A DNA stretch of 64,000 bases from Ricordea florida. Its lineage: Eukaryota > Cnidaria > Anthozoa > Corallimorpharia > Ricordeidae. Shown one piece after another: positions 14,801 through 30,200 of the stretch (position 1 is the first letter of the stretch; every line of letters starts with the position of its first letter). The stretch is from contig OX453282.1 in the NCBI GenBank assembly GCA_949710005.1, positions 15,615,509 to 15,679,508 on the forward strand. Reading direction: 5' to 3'. The position numbers and the translations under genes are program-made. The notes under the pieces were generated by a model, which did not search any database, had not been told where the DNA came from, and saw only the letters and a program-made list of their open reading frames with translations.

Positions 14801-16160
14801 ATTCAGACCAAAGCGTGGGCCCCTAAAATAAAAGTTCGTCTATGATATCTTGGCTTGGATAATCTTTGCAATTCCAAAAGTTAGAAGATTTGTACAAGTA
14901 GGGAAGGGCATTATCTATGCAGAAAATCAGATTGTTTGTAATTTGCAATCTTATTGAGTTTTGACTGTAAATATATTGACTTAAGGCAGCTAAATCTAGA
15001 GCAGACGGCTCAGAGAGTACTAAAGTTCATGCAATCAGTGCTCATTACACGAATTAGTTATCAATATTCCATTTTCACCATGTTGTAGTATTTGAAATGA
15101 ACTTTAAAACGCACTTTATGTTGTGTTTGTACTTACTCTAGAAGCTGAGATACGATATCTGCAGCTTGCTGCCAAGAAACTCGACCTCACTGATTTTGGT
15201 GAAAATACATTATAAGAGACTGTATGGGCAGGAGGACCGTCATTTAGGGGACTAAGTTATAGAATCATTTCGAATCTTTTCTATACATGTTTTAGTGTAA
15301 TGTGCAGTACACTTTATTTTGCGATGAAAATTTTGATTGTAACGATTCGATTTCAATCAGAATTCAAGACCAGACTATTTGTTTGTACGCATGCGTGATT
15401 CAGACCAAAGCGTGGGCTCTAAAATAAAAGTTGTTCTATGATATCTTGGATTGGAGAATCTTTGCAATTCCAAAAGTTAGCAAATTTGTACAAGTAGGGC
15501 AGGGCATTATCTATGCAGAAAATCAGTTTGTTCTTAATTTGCGATCTTATTGAGTTTTGACTGTAAAGATATTGACTTAAGGCAGCTAAATCTAGAGCAG
15601 ACGGCTCAGAGAGTACTAAAGTTCATGTAATCAGTGCTCATTACACGAATTAGTTATCAATATTTCATTTTCACCATGTTGTAGCATTTGAAATGAACTT
15701 TAAAACGCAATTTACCTTGTGTTTGTACTTACTCTAGAAGCTGAGATACGATACCTGCAGCTTGCTGCCAAGAAACTCGACCTCACTGATTTTGGTGAAA
15801 ATACATTATAAGAGACTGTATGGGCAGGAGGACCGTCATTTAGGGGACTAAGTTATAGAATCATTTCGAATCTTTTCTATAGATGTTTTAGTGTGGTGTG
15901 ATGTACAGTTTTGTTTTGCGATGAAAATTTTGATTGTAACGATTCGATTTCAATCAGAATTCAAGACCAGACTATTTGTTTGTACGCATGCGTGATTCAG
16001 ACCAAATCGTGGGCCCCTAAAATAAAAGTTGTTCTATGATATCTTGGCTTGGATAATCTTTGCAATTCCAAAAGTTAGCAGATTTGTACAAGTACGACAG
16101 GGCATTATCTATGCAGAAAATCAGATTGTTCGTAATTTGCGATCTTATTGCGTTTTGACT
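11880..16160. repeat. Mixed 3-mer and 4-mer higher-order repeats
   Basis: Private variants recur at multiples of the monomer. ACTAACGTTC is at about 12631 and 14424, and ACTACGTTATAG at about 12864 and 14655 (1791 bp, three monomers). GGGCTCTAAAAT is at about 13027 and 15416, and TGATGTACAGTTTTG at about 13511 and 15900 (2389 bp, four monomers). The interleaved periods indicate successive unequal-exchange events. Confidence 0.8.
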
Positions 16161-18834
16161 GTAAAGATATTGACTTAAGGCAGCTAAATCTAGAGCAGAC
16201 GGCTCAGAGAGTACTAACGTTCATGCAATCAGTGCTCATTACACGAATTAGTTAGCAATATTTCATTTTCACCATGTTGTAGCATTTGAAATGAGCTTTA
16301 AAACGCACTTGATCTTGTGTTTGTACTTACTCTAGAAGCTGAGATACGATACCTGCAGCTGGCTGCCAAGAAACTCGACCTCACTGATTTTGGTGAAAAT
16401 ACATTATAAGAGACTGTATGGGCAGGAGGACCGTCATTTAGGGGACTAAGTTATAGAATCATTTCGAATCTTTTCTATACATGTTTTAGTGTGGTGTGCA
16501 GTACAGTTTATTTTGCGATGAAAATTTTGATTGTAACGATTCGATTTCAATCAGAATTCAAGACCAGACTATTTGTTTGTACGCATGCGTGATTCAGACC
16601 AAAGCGTGGGCCCCTAAAATAAAAGTTGTTCTGTGATATCTTGGCTTGGATAATCTTTGCAATTCAAAAAGTTAGCAGATTTGTACAAGTAGGGCATGGC
16701 ATTATCTATGCAGAAAATCAGATTGTTCGTAATTTGCGATCTTATTGAGTTTTGAATGTAAAGATATTGACTTAAGGCAGCTAAATCTAGAGGAAACCTC
16801 TCAGAGAGTACTAAAGTTCATGTAATCAGTGCTCATTACACGAATTAGTTAGCAATATTTCATTTTTACCATGTTGTAGCATTTGAAATGAACTTTAAAA
16901 CGCACTTTATCTTGTGTTTGTACTTACTCTAGTAGCTGAGATACGATACCTGCAGCTGCCTGCCAAGAAACTCGACCTCTCTGATTTTGGTGAAAATAGA
17001 TTATAAGAGACTCTATGGGCAGGAGGACCGTCATTTAGGGTGGAAAGTTATAGAATCATTTCGAATCTTTTCTATACATGTTTTAGTGTAATGTGCAGTA
17101 CAGTTTATTTTGCGATTAAATATTTGATTGTAACGATTCGATTTCAATCAGAATTCAAGACCAGACTATTTGTTTGTACGCATGCGTGATTCAGACCAAA
17201 GCGTGGGCCCCTAAAATAAAAGTTGTTCTATGATATCTTGGCTTGGATAATCTTTGCAATTCCAAAAGTTAGCAGATTTGTACAAGTAGGGCAGGGCATT
17301 ATCTATTCAGAAAATCAAATTCTTCGTAATTTGCGGTCTTATTGAGTTTTGACTGGAAAGATATTGACTTAAGGCAGCTAAATTTAGAGCAGACGGCTCA
17401 GAGAGTACTAAAGTTCATGTAATCAGTGCTCATTACACGAATTAGTTATCAATATTCCATTTTCACCATGTTGTAGCATTTGAAATGAACTTTAAAACGC
17501 ACTTTATCTTGTGTTTGTACTTACTCTAGTAGCTGAGATACGATACCTGCAGCTGCCTGCCAAGAAACTCGACCTCACTGATTTTGGTGAAAATACATTA
17601 TAAGAGACTGTATGGGCAGGAGGACCGTCGTTGAGTGGGGAAAGTTATAGAATCATTTCGAATCTTTTCAATACATGTTTTAGTGTGGTGTGCAGTACAG
17701 TTTATTTTGCGATGAAAATTCTGATTGTAACGATTCGATTTCAATCAGAATTCAAGACCAGACTATTTGTTTGTACGCATGCGTGATTCAGACCAAAGCG
17801 TGGGCCCCTAAAATAAAAGTTGTTCTATGATATCTTGGCTTGGATAATCTTTGCAATTCCAAAAGTTAGCAGATTTGTACAAGTAGGGCAGGGCATTATC
17901 TATGCAGAAAATCAGATTGTTCGTAATTTGCGATGTTATTGAGTTTTGACTGTAAAGATATTGACTTAAGGCAGCTAAATCTAGAGCAGACGGCTCAGAG
18001 AGTACTAAAGTTCATGCAATCAGTGCTCATTACACGAATTAGTTATCAATATTTCATTTTCACCATGTTGTAGCATTTGAAATGAGATTTAAAACGCACT
18101 TTATCTTGTGTTTGTACTTACTCTAGAAGCTAAGATACGATACCTGCAGCTGGCTGCCAAGAAACTCGACCTCACTGATTTTGGTGAAAATACATTATAA
18201 GAGACTGTATGGGCAGGAGGACCATCATTTAGGTGGCTAAGTTATAGAATCATTTCGAATCTTTTCTATACATGTTTTAGTGTGGTGTGCAGTACAGTTT
18301 ATTTTGCGATGAAAATTTTGATTGTAACGATTCGATTTCAATCAGAATTCAAGACCAGACTACTTGTTTGTACGCATGCGTGATTCAGACCAAAGCGTGG
18401 GCCCCTAAAATAAAAGTTGTTCTGTGATATCTTGGCTTGGATAATCTTTGCAATTCCAAAAGTTAGCAGATTTGTACAAGTAGGGCATGGCATTATCTAT
18501 GCAGAAAATCAGTTTGTTCGTAATTTGCGATCTTATTGAGTTTTGACTGTAAAGATATTGACTTAAGGCAGCTAAATCTAGAGCAGACGGCTCAGAGAGT
18601 ACTAAAGTTCATGTAATCAGTGCTCATTACACGAATTAGTTATCAATATTTCATTTTCACCATGTTGTAGCATTTGAAATGAACTTTAAAACGCACTTTA
18701 TCTTGTGTTTGTACTTACTCTAGTAGCTGAGATACGATACCTGCAGTTGGCTGCCAAGAAACTCGACCTCACTGATTTTGGTGAAAATACATTATAAGAG
18801 ACTCTATGGGCAGGAGGACCGTCATTTAGGGGGG

Positions 18835-21800
18835 CAAGTTATAGAATCATTTCGAATCTTTTCTATACATGTTTTAGTGTGGTGTGCAGTAAAGTTTATT
18901 TTGCGATGAAAATTTTGATTGTAACGATTCGATTTCAATCAGAATTCAAGACCAGACTATTTGTTTGTACGCATGCGTGATTCAGACCAAAGCGTGGGCC
19001 CCTAAAATAAAAGTAGTTCTATGATATCTTGGCTTGGATAATCTTTGCAATTCCAAAAGTTAGCAGATTTGTACAAGTACGACAGGGCATTATCTATGCA
19101 GAAAATCAAATTCTTCGTAATTTGCGATCTTATTGAGTTTTGACTGTAAAGATATTGACTTAAGGCAGCTAAATCTAGAGCAGACGGCTCAGAGAGTACT
19201 AAAGTTCATGTAATCAGTGCTCATTACACGAATTAGTTATCAATATTTCATTTTCACCATGTTGTAGCATTTGAAATGAACTTTAAAACGCACTTTATCT
19301 TGTGTTTGTACTTACTCTAGAAGCTGAGATACGATACCTGCAGCTGGCTGCCAAGAAACTCGACCTCACTGATTTTGGTGAAAATACATTATAAGAGACT
19401 GTATGGGCAGGAGGACCGTCATTTAGGAGACTAAGTTAAAGAATCATTTCGAATCTTTTCTATACATGTGTTAGTGTGGATTGCAGTACAGTTTATTTTG
19501 CGATGAAAATTTTGATTGTAACGATTCGATTTCAATCAGAATTCAAGACCAGACTATTTGTTTGTACGCATGCGTGATTCAGACCAAAGCGTGGGCCCCT
19601 AAAATAAAAGTTGTTCTATGATATCTTGGCTTGGATAATCTTTGCAATTCCAAAAGTTAGCAGGTTTGTACAAGTAGGGCAGGGCATTATCTATGCAGAA
19701 AATCAGATTGTTCGTAATTTGCGATCTTATTGAGTTTTGACTGTAAAGATATTGACTTAAGGCAGCTAAATCTAGAGCAGACGGCTCAGAGAGTACTAAA
19801 GTTCATGCAATCAGTGCTCATTACACGAATTAGTTATCTATATTTCATTTTCACCATATTGTAGCATTTGACATGAGCTTTAAAACGCACTTTATCTTGT
19901 GTTTGTACTTACTCTAGAAGCTGAGATACGATACCTGCAGCTCGCTGCCAAGAAACTCGACCTCACTGATTTTGGTGAAAATACATTATAAGAGACTGTA
20001 TGGGCAGGAGGACCGTCATTTAGGGGACTAAGTTATAGAATCATTTCGAATCTTTTCTATACATGTTTTAGTGTAATAAGCAGTACAGTTTATTTTGCGA
20101 TAAAAATTTTGATTGTAACGATTCGATTTCAATCAGAATTCAAGACCAGACTATTTGTTTGTACGCATGCGTGATTCAGACCAAAGCGTGGGCCCCTAAA
20201 ATAAAAGTTGTTCTATGATATCTTGGCTTGGATAATCTTTGCAATTCCAAAAGTTAGCAGATTTGTACAAGTAGGGCAGGGCATTATCTATGCAGAAAAT
20301 CAGATTGTTCGTAATTTGCGATCTTATTGAGTTTTGACTGTAAAGATATTGACTTAAGGCAGCTAAATCTAGAGCAGACGGCTCAGAGAGTACTAAAGTT
20401 CATGCAATCAGTGCTCATTACACGAATTAGTTATCAATATTTCATTTTCACCATGTTGTAGCATTTGAAATGAACTTTAAAACGCACTTTATCTTGTGTT
20501 TGTACTTACTCTAGAAGCCGAGATACGATACCTGCAGCTGGCTGCCAAAAAACTCGACCTCACTGATTTTGGTGAAAATACATTATAAGAGACTCTATGG
20601 GCAGGAGGACCGTCCTTTAGGGGGGAAAGTTATAGAATCATTTCGAATCTTTTCGATACATGTTTTAGTGTGGTGTGCAGTACAGTTTATTTTGCGATAA
20701 AAATTTTGATTGTAACAATTCGATTTCAATCAGAATTCAAGACCAGACTATTTGTTTGTACGCATGCGTGATTCAGACCAAAGCGTGGGCCCCTAAAATA
20801 AAAGTTGTTCTATGATATCTTGGCTTGGATAATCTTTGCAATTCCAAAAGTTAGCAGATTTGTACAAGTAGGGCAAGGCATTATCTATGCAGAAAATCAG
20901 ATTGTTCGTAATTTGCGATCTTATTGAGTTTTGACTGTAAAGATATTGACTTAAGGCAGCTAAATCTAGAGCAGACGGCTCAGAGAGTACTAAAGTTCAT
21001 GCAATCAGTGCTCATTACACGAATTAGTTATCAATATTTCATTTTCACCATGTTGTAGCATTTGAAATGAACTTTAAAACGCACTTTATCTTGTGTTTGT
21101 ACTTACTCTAGTAGCTGAGATACGATACCTGCAGTTGGCTGCCAAGAAACTCGACCTCACTGATTTTGGTGAAAATACATTATAAGAGACTCTATGGGCA
21201 GGAGGACCGTCATTTAGGGGGGCAAGTTATAGAATCATTTCGAATCTTTTCTATACATGTTTTAGTGTGGTGTGCAGTACAGTTTATTTTGCGATGAAAA
21301 TTTTGATTGTAACGATTCGATTTCAATCAGAATTCAAGACCAGACTATTTGTTTGTACGCATGCGTGATTCAGACCAAAGCGTGGGCCCCTAAAATAAAA
21401 GTAGTTCTATGATATCTTGGCTTGGATAATCTTTGCAATTCCAAAAGTTAGCAGATTTGTACAAGTACGACAGGGCATTATCTATGCAGAAAATCAAATT
21501 CTTCGTAATTTGCGATCTTATTGAGTTTTGACTGTAAAGATATTGACTTAAGGCAGCTAAATCTAGAGCAGACGGCTCAGAGAGTACTAAAGTTCATGTA
21601 ATCAGTGCTCATTACACGAATTAGTTATCAATATTTCATTTTCACCATGTTGTAGCATTTGAAATGAACTTTAAAACGCACTTTATCTTGTGTTTGTACT
21701 TACTCTAGAAGCTGAGATACGATACCTGCAGCTGGCTGCCAAGAAACTCGACCTCACTGATTTTGGTGAAAATACATTATAAGAGACTGTATGGGCAGGA

Positions 21801-23615
21801 GGACCGTGATTTAGGAGACTAAGTTAAAGAATCATTTCGAATCTTTTCTATACATGTGTTAGTGTGGATTGCAGTACAGTTTATTTTGCGATGAAAATTT
21901 TGATTGTAACGATTCGATTTCAATCAGAATTCAAGACCAGACTATTTGTTTGTACGCATGCGTGATTCAGACCAAAGCGTGGGCCCCTAAAATAAAAGTT
22001 GTTCTATGATATCTTGGCTTGGATAATCTTTGCAATTCCAAAAGTTAGCAGGTTTGTACAAGTAGGGCAGGGCATTATCTATGCAGAAAATCAGATTGTT
22101 CGTAATTTGCGATCTTATTGAGTTTTGACTGTAAAGATATTGACTTAAGGCAGCTAAATCTAGAGCAGACGGCTCAGAGAGTACTAAAGTTCATGCAATC
22201 AGTGCTCATTACACGAATTAGTTATCTATATTTCATTTTCACCATATTGTAGCATTTGACATGAGCTTTAAAACGCACTTTATCTTGTGTTTGTACTTAC
22301 TCTAGAAGCTGAGATACGATACCTGCAGCTCGCTGCCAAGAAACTCGACCTCACTGATTTTGGTGAAAATACATTATAAGAGACTGTATGGGCAGGAGGA
22401 CCGTCATTTAGGGGACTAAGTTATAGAATCATTTCGAATCTTTTCTATACATGTTTTAGTGTAATAAGCAGTACAGTTTATTTTGCGATAAAAATTTTGA
22501 TTGTAACGATTCGATTTCAATCAGAATTCAAGACCAGACTATTTGTTTGTACGCATGCGTGATTCAGACCAAAGCGTGGGCCCCTAAAATAAAAGTTGTT
22601 CTATGATATCTTGGCTTGGATAATCTTTGCAATTCCAAAAGTTAGCAGATTTGTACAAGTAGGGCAGGGCATTATCTATGCTGAAAATCAGATTGTTCGT
22701 AATTTGCGATCTTATTGAGTTTTGACTGTAAAGATATTGACTTAAGGCAGCTAAATCTAGAGCAGACGGCTCAGAGAGTACTAAAGTTCATGCAATCAGT
22801 GCTCATTACACGAATTAGTTATCAATATTTCATTTTCACCATGTTGTAGCATTTGAAATGAACTTTAAAACGCACTTTATCTTGTGTTTGTACTTACTCT
22901 AGAAGCCGAGATACGATACCTGCAGCTGGCTGCCAAAAAACTCGACCTCACTGATTTTGGTGAAAATACATTATAAGAGACTCTATGGGCAGGAGGACCG
23001 TCCTTTAGGGGGGAAAGTTATAGAATCATTTCGAATCTTTTCGATACATGTTTTAGTGTGGTGTGCAGTACAGTTTATTTTGCGATAAAAATTTTGATTG
23101 TAACAATTCGATTTCAATCAGAATTCAAGACCAGACTATTTGTTTGTACGCATGCGTGATTCAGACCAAAGCGTGGGCCCCTAAAATAAAAGTTGTTCTA
23201 TGATATCTTGGCTTGGATAATCTTTGCAATTCCAAAAGTTAGCAGATTTGTACAAGTAGGGCAGGGCATTATCTATGCAGAAAATCAGATTGTTCGTAAT
23301 TTGCGATCTTATTGAGTTTTGACTGTAAAGATATTGACTTAAGGCAGCTAAATCTAGAGCAGACGGCTCAGAGAGTACTAAAGTTCATGCAATCAGTGCT
23401 CATTACACGAATTAGTTATCAATATTTCATTTTCACCATGTTGTAGCATTTGAAATGAACTTTAAAACGCACTTTATCTTGTGTTTGTACTTACTCAAGA
23501 AGCCGAGATACGATACCTGCAGCTGGCTGCCAAAAAACTCGACCTCACTGATTTTGGTGAAAATACATTATAAGAGACTCTATGGGCAGGAGGACCGTCC
23601 TTTAGGGGGGAAAGT
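18835..23615. repeat. 4-monomer higher-order repeat (2388 bp), two copies
   Basis: Copy 1 is about 18835-21222 and copy 2 about 21223-23610. Shared private variants sit exactly 2388 bp apart: GTAGTTCT (19013/21401), CAGGTTTGTAC (~19662/22050), GTGTAATAAGCAG (~20070/22458) and CCAAAAAACTCGACC (~20545/22933). The copies differ by only a few substitutions, so the amplification is recent relative to monomer divergence. Confidence 0.88.
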
Positions 23616-25430
23616 TATAGAATCATTTCGAATCTTTTCGATACATGTTTTAGTGTGGTGTGCAGTACAGTTTATTTTGCGATAAAAATTTTGATTGTAA
23701 CAATTCGATTTCAATCAGAATTCAAGACCAGACTATTTGTTTGTACGCATGCGTGATTCAGACCAAAGCGTGGGCCCCTAAAATAAAAGTTGTTCTATGA
23801 TATCTTGGCTTGGATAATCTTTGCAATTCCAAAAGTTAGCAGATTTGTACAAGTAGGGCAGGGCATTATCTATGCAGAAAATCAGATTGTTCGTAATTTG
23901 CGATCTTATTGAGTTTTGACTGTAAAGATATTGACTTAAGGCAGCTAAATCTAGAGCAGACGGCTCAGAGAGTACTAAAGTTCATGTAATCAGTGCTCAT
24001 TACACGAATTAGTTATCAATATTTCATTTTCACCATGTTGTAGCATTTGAAATGAGCTTTAAAACGCACTTTATCTTGTGTTTGTACTTACTCTAGAAGC
24101 TGAGATACGATACCTGCAGCTGGCTGCCAAGAAACTCGACCTCACTGATTTTGGTTAAAATACATTATAAGAGACTGTATGGGCAGGAGGACCGTCATTT
24201 AGGGGACTAAGTTATAGAATCATTTCGAATCTTTTCTATACATGTTTTAGTGTGGTGTGCAGTACAGTTTATTTTGCGATGAAAATTTTGATTGTAACGA
24301 TTCGATTTCAATCAGAATTCAAGACCAGACTATTTGTTTGTACGCATGCGTGATTCAGACCAAAGCGTGGGCCCCTAAAATAAAAGTTGTTCTATGATAT
24401 CTTGGCTTGGATAATCTTTTCAATTCCAAAAGTTAGCAGATTTGTACAAGTAGGGCAGGGCATTATCTATGCAGAAAATCAGATTGTTCGTAATTTGCGA
24501 TCTTATTGAGTTTTGACTGTAAAGATATTGACTTAAGGCAGCTAAATCTAGAGCAGACGGCTCAGAGAGTACTAAAGTTCATGCAATCAGTGCTCATTAC
24601 ACGAATTAGTTATCAATATTTCATTTTCACCATGTTGTAGCATTTGAAATGAACTTTAAAACGCACTTTATCTTGTGTTTGTACTTACTCAAGAAGCCGA
24701 GATACGATACCTGCAGCTGGCTGCCAAAAAACTCGACCTCACTGATTTTGGTGAAAATACATTATAAGAGACTCTATGGGCAGGAGGACCGTCCTTTAGG
24801 GGGGAAAGTTATAGAATCATTTCGAATCTTTTCGATACATGTTTTAGTGTGGTGTGCAGTACAGTTTATTTTGCGATAAAAATTTTGATTGTAACAATTC
24901 GATTTCAATCAGAATTCAAGACCAGACTATTTGTTTGTACGCATGCGTGATTCAGACCAAAGCGTGGGCCCCTAAAATAAAAGTTGTTCTATGATATCTT
25001 GGCTTGGATAATCTTTGCAATTCCAAAAGTTAGCAGATTTGTACAAGTAGGGCAGGGCATTATCTATGCAGAAAATCAGATTGTTCGTAATTTGCGATCT
25101 TATTGAGTTTTGACTGTAAAGATATTGACTTAAGGCAGCTAAATCTAGAGCAGACGGCTCAGAGAGTACTAAAGTTCATGTAATCAGTGCTCATTACACG
25201 AATTAGTTATCAATATTTCATTTTCACCATGTTGTAGCATTTGAAATGAGCTTTAAAACGCACTTTATCTTGTGTTTGTACTTACTCTAGAAGCTGAGAT
25301 ACGATACCTGCAGCTGGCTGCCAAGAAACTCGACCTCACTGATTTTGGTTAAAATACATTATAAGAGACTGTATGGGCAGGAGGACCGTCATTTAGGGGA
25401 CTAAGTTATAGAATCATTTCGAATCTTTTC
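23040..25430. repeat. 2-monomer higher-order repeat (1194 bp), two copies
   Basis: TCTTTTCGATACATG plus CTCAAGAAGCC (23455/24649 region), TTGGTTAAAATAC (24152/25346) and TCTTTTCAATTCC (~24414/25608) each recur at 1194 bp. The two copies are almost identical. They overlap the end of the 4-mer block, showing a second round of local expansion. Confidence 0.85.
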
Positions 25431-27209
25431 TATACATGTTTTAGTGTGGTGTGCAGTACAGTTTATTTTGCGATGAAAATTTTGATTGTAACGATTCGAT
25501 TTCAATCAGAATTCAAGACCAGACTATTTGTTTGTACGCATGCGTGATTCAGACCAAAGCGTGGGCCCCTAAAATAAAAGTTGTTCTATGATATCTTGGC
25601 TTGGATAATCTTTTCAATTCCAAAAGTTAGCAGATTTGTACAAGTAGGGCAGGGCATTATCTATGCAGAAAATCAGATTGTTCGTAATTTGCGATCTTAT
25701 TGAGTTTTGACTGTAAAGATATTGACTTAAGGCAGCTAAATCTAGAGCAGACGGCTCAGAGAGTACTAAAGTTCATGTAATCAGTTCTCATTACACGAAT
25801 TAGTTATCAATATTCCATTTTCACCATGTTGTAGCATTTGAAATGAACTTTAAAACGCACTTTATATTGTGTTTGTACTTACTCTAGAAGCTGAGATACG
25901 ATACCTGCAGCTGGCTGCCAAGAAACTCGACCTCACTGATTTTGGTGAAAATACATTATAAGAGGCTGTACGGGCAGGAGGACCGTCATTTAGGGGAGTA
26001 AGTTATAGAATCATTTCGAATCGTTTCGATACATGTTTTAGTGTGTTGTGCAGTACAGTTTATTTTGCGATGAAAATTTTGATTGTAACGATTCGATTTC
26101 AATCAGAATTCAAGACCAGACTATTTGTGTGTACGCATGCGTGATTCAGACCAAAGCGTGGGCCCCTAAAATAAAAGTTGTTCTATGATATCTTGGCTTG
26201 GATAATCTTAGCAATTCCAAAAGTTAGCAGATTTGTACAAGTAGGGCAGGGCATTATTTATGCAGAAAATCAGATTGTTCTTAATTTGCGATCTTATTGA
26301 GTTTTGACTGTAAAGACATTGACTTAAGGCAGCTAAATCTAGAGCAGACGGCTCAGAGAGTACTAAAGTTCATGTAATCAGTGCTCATTACACGAATCAG
26401 TTATCAATATTTCATTTTCACCATGTTGTAGCATTTGAAATGAACTTTAAAACGCACTTTATATTTTGTTTGTACTTACTCTAGAAGCTGAGATACGATA
26501 CCTGCAGCTGGCTGCCAAGAAACTCGACCTCACTGATTTTGGTGAAAATACATTATAAGAGACTGTATGGGCAGGAGGACCGTCATTTAGGGGGCTAAGT
26601 TTTAGAATCATTTCGAATCTTTTCGATACATGTTTTAGTGTGGTGTGCAGTACAGTTTAATTTGCGATGAAAATTTTGATTGTAACGATTCGATTTCAAT
26701 CAGAATTCAAGACCAGACTATTTGTTTGTACGCATGCGTGATTGAGACCAAAGCGTGGGCCCTTAAAATAAAAGTTGTTCTATGATATCTTGGCTTGGAT
26801 AATCTTTGCAATTCCAAAAGTTAGGAGATTTGTACAAGTACGACAGGGCATTATCTATGCAGAAAATCAAATACTTCGTAATTTGCGATCTTATTGAGTT
26901 TTGACTGTAAAGATATTGACTTAAGTCAGCTAAATCAAGAGCAGATGGCTCAGAGAGTACTAAAGTTCATGTAATCAGTGCTCATTACACGAATTAGTTA
27001 TCAATATTCCATTTTCACCATGTTGTAGCATTTGAAATGAACTTTAAAACGCACTTTATCTTGTGTTTGTACTTACTCTAGAAGCTGAGATAAGATACCT
27101 GCAGCTGGCTGCCAAGAAACTCGACCTCACTGATTTTGGTTAAAATACATTATAAGAGACTGTATGGGCAGGAGCACCGTCATTTAGGGGACTAAGTTAT
27201 AGAATCATT

Positions 27210-30200
27210 TCGAATCTTTTCTATACATGTTTTAGTGTGGTGTGCAGTACAGTTTATTTTGCGATGAAAATTTTGATTGTAACGATTCGATTTCAATCAG
27301 AATTCAAGACCAGACTATTTGTTTGTACCCATGCGTGATTCAGACCAAAGCGTGGGCCCCTAAAATAAAAGTTGTTCTATGATATCTTGGCTTGGATAAT
27401 CTTTGCAATTCCAAAGTTAGCAGATTTGTACAAGTAGGGCAGGGCATTATCTATGCAGAAAATCAGATTGTTCGTAATTTGCGATCTTATTGAGTTTTGA
27501 CTGTAAAGATATTAACTTAAGGCAGCTAAATCTAGAGCAGACGGCTCAGAGAGTACTAAAGTTCATGCAATCAGTGCTCATTACACGAATTAGTTATCAA
27601 TATTTCATTTTCACCATGTTGTAGCATTTGAAATGAGCTTTAAAACGCACTTTATCTTGTGTTTGTACTTACTCTATAAGCTGAGATACGATACCTGCAG
27701 CTGGCTGCCAAGAAACTCGACCTCACTGATTTTGGTGAAAATACATTATAAGAGACTGTATGGGCAGGAGGACCGTCATTTAGGGACTAAGTTATAGAAT
27801 CATTTCGAATATTTTCTATACATGTTTTAGTGTGGTGTGCAGTACAGTTTATTTTGCGATGAAAATTTTGATTGTAACGATTCGATTTCAATCAGAATTC
27901 AAGACCAGACTATTTGTTTGTACGCATGCGTTATTCAGACCAAAGCGTGGGCCCCTAAAATAAAAGTTGTTCTATGATATCTTGGCTTGGATAATCTTTG
28001 CAATTCCAAAAGTTAGCAGATTTGTACAAGTAGGGCAGGGCATTATCTATGCAGAAAATCAGATTGTTCGTAATTTGCGATCTTATTGAGTTTTGACTGT
28101 AAAGATATTAACTTAAGGCAGCTAAATCTAGAGCAGACGGCTCAGAGAGTACTAAAGTTCATGCAATCAGTGCTCATTACACGAATTAGTTATCAATATT
28201 CCATTTTCACCATGTTGTAGCATTTGAAATGAACTTTAAAACGCACTTTATCTTGTGTTTGTACTTACTCTAGAAGCTGAGATACGATACCTGCAGCTGG
28301 CTGCCAAGAAACTCGACCTCACTGATTTTGGTAAAAATACATTATAAGAGACTGTATGGGCAGGAGGACCGTCATTTAGGGGGCTAAGTTATAGAATCAT
28401 TTCGAATCTTTTCTATACATGTTTTAGTGTAATGTGCAGTACAGTTTATTTTGCGATGAAAATTTTGATTGTAACGATTCGATTTCAATCAGAATTCAAG
28501 ACCAGACTATTTGTTTGTACGCATGCGTGATTCAGACCAAAGCGTGGGCCCCTAAAATAAAAGTTGTTGTATGATATGTTGGCTTGGATAATCTTTGCAA
28601 TTCCAAAAGTTAGCAGATTTGTACAAGTAGGGCATGGCATTATCTATGCAGAAAATCAGATTGTTCGTAATTTGCGATCTTATTGAGTTTTGACTGTAAA
28701 GATATTGACTTAAGGCAGCTAAATCTATAGCAGACGGCCCAGAGAGTACTAAAGTTTATGTAATCAGTGCTCATTACACGAATTAGTTATCAATATTCCA
28801 TTTTCACCCTGTTGTAGCATTTGAAATGAACTTTAAAACGCACTTTATCTTGTGTTTGTACTTACTCTAGTAGCTGAGATACGATACCTGCAGCTGGCTG
28901 CCAAGAAACTCGACCTCAAAGATTTTGGTGAAAATACATTATAAGAGACTGTATCGGCAGGAGGACCGTCATTTAGGGGGCTAAGTTATAGAATCATTTC
29001 GAATCTTTTCTATACATGTTTTAGTGTAATGTGCAGTACATTTTATTTTGCGATGAAAATTTTGATTGTAACGATTCGATTTCAATCAGAATTCAAGACC
29101 AGACTATTTGTTTGTACGCATGCGTGATTCAGACCAAAGCGTGGGCCCCTAAAATAAAAGTTGTTCTATGATATCTTGGCTTGGATAATCTTTGCAATTC
29201 CAAAAGTTAGCAGATTTGTACAAGTAGGGCAGGGCATTATCTATGCAGAAAATCAGATTGTTCGTAATTTGCGATCTTATTGAGTTTTGACTGTAAAGAT
29301 ATTAACTTAAGGCAGCTAAATCTAGAGCAGACGGCTCAGAGAGTACTAAAGTTCATGCAATCAGTGCTCATTACACGAATTAGTTATCAATATTTCATTT
29401 TCACCATGTTGTAGCATTTGAAATGAGCTTTAAAACGCACTTTATCTTGTGTTTGTACTTACTCTATAAGCTGAGATACGATACCTGCAGCTGGCTGCCA
29501 AGAAACTCGACCTCACTGATTTTGGTGAAAATACATTATAAGAGACTGTATGGGCAGGAGGACCGTCATTTAGGGACTAAGTTATAGAATCATTTCGAAT
29601 ATTTTCTATACATGTTTTAAAGTGGTGTGCAGTACAGTTTATTTTGCGATGAAAATTTTGATTGTAACGATTCGATTTCAATCAGAATTCAAGACCAGAC
29701 TATTTGTTTGTACGCATGCGTTATTCAGACCAAAGCGTGGGCCCCTAAAATAAAAGTTGTTCTATGATATCTTGGCTTGGACAATCTTTGCAATTCCAAA
29801 AGTTAGCAGATTTGTACAAGTAGGGCAGGGCATTATCTATGCAGAAAATCAGATTGTTCGTAATTTGCGATCTTATTGAGTTTTGACTGTAAAGATATTA
29901 ACTTAAGGCAGCTAAATCTAGAGCAGACGGCTCAGAGAGTACTAAAGTTCATGCAATCAGTGCTCATTACACGAATTAGTTATCAATATTCCATTTTCAC
30001 CATGTTGTAGCATTTGAAATGAACTTTAAAACGCACTTTATCTTGTGTTTGTACTTACTCTAGAAGCTGAGATACGATACCTGCAGCTGGCTGCCAAGAA
30101 ACTCGACCTCACTGATTTTGGTAAAAATACATTATAAGAGACTGTATGGGCAGGAGGACCGTCATTTAGGGGGCTAAGTTATAGAATCATTTCGAATCTT

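Noticed and set aside
23455..24879. Two identical 76-codon ORFs (23455-23685 and 24649-24879) in satellite monomers
   Set aside because: They exist only because one substitution removes a TAG in this monomer type, and both are copies of one dimer repeat. Other monomers have stops; no domain or start context.
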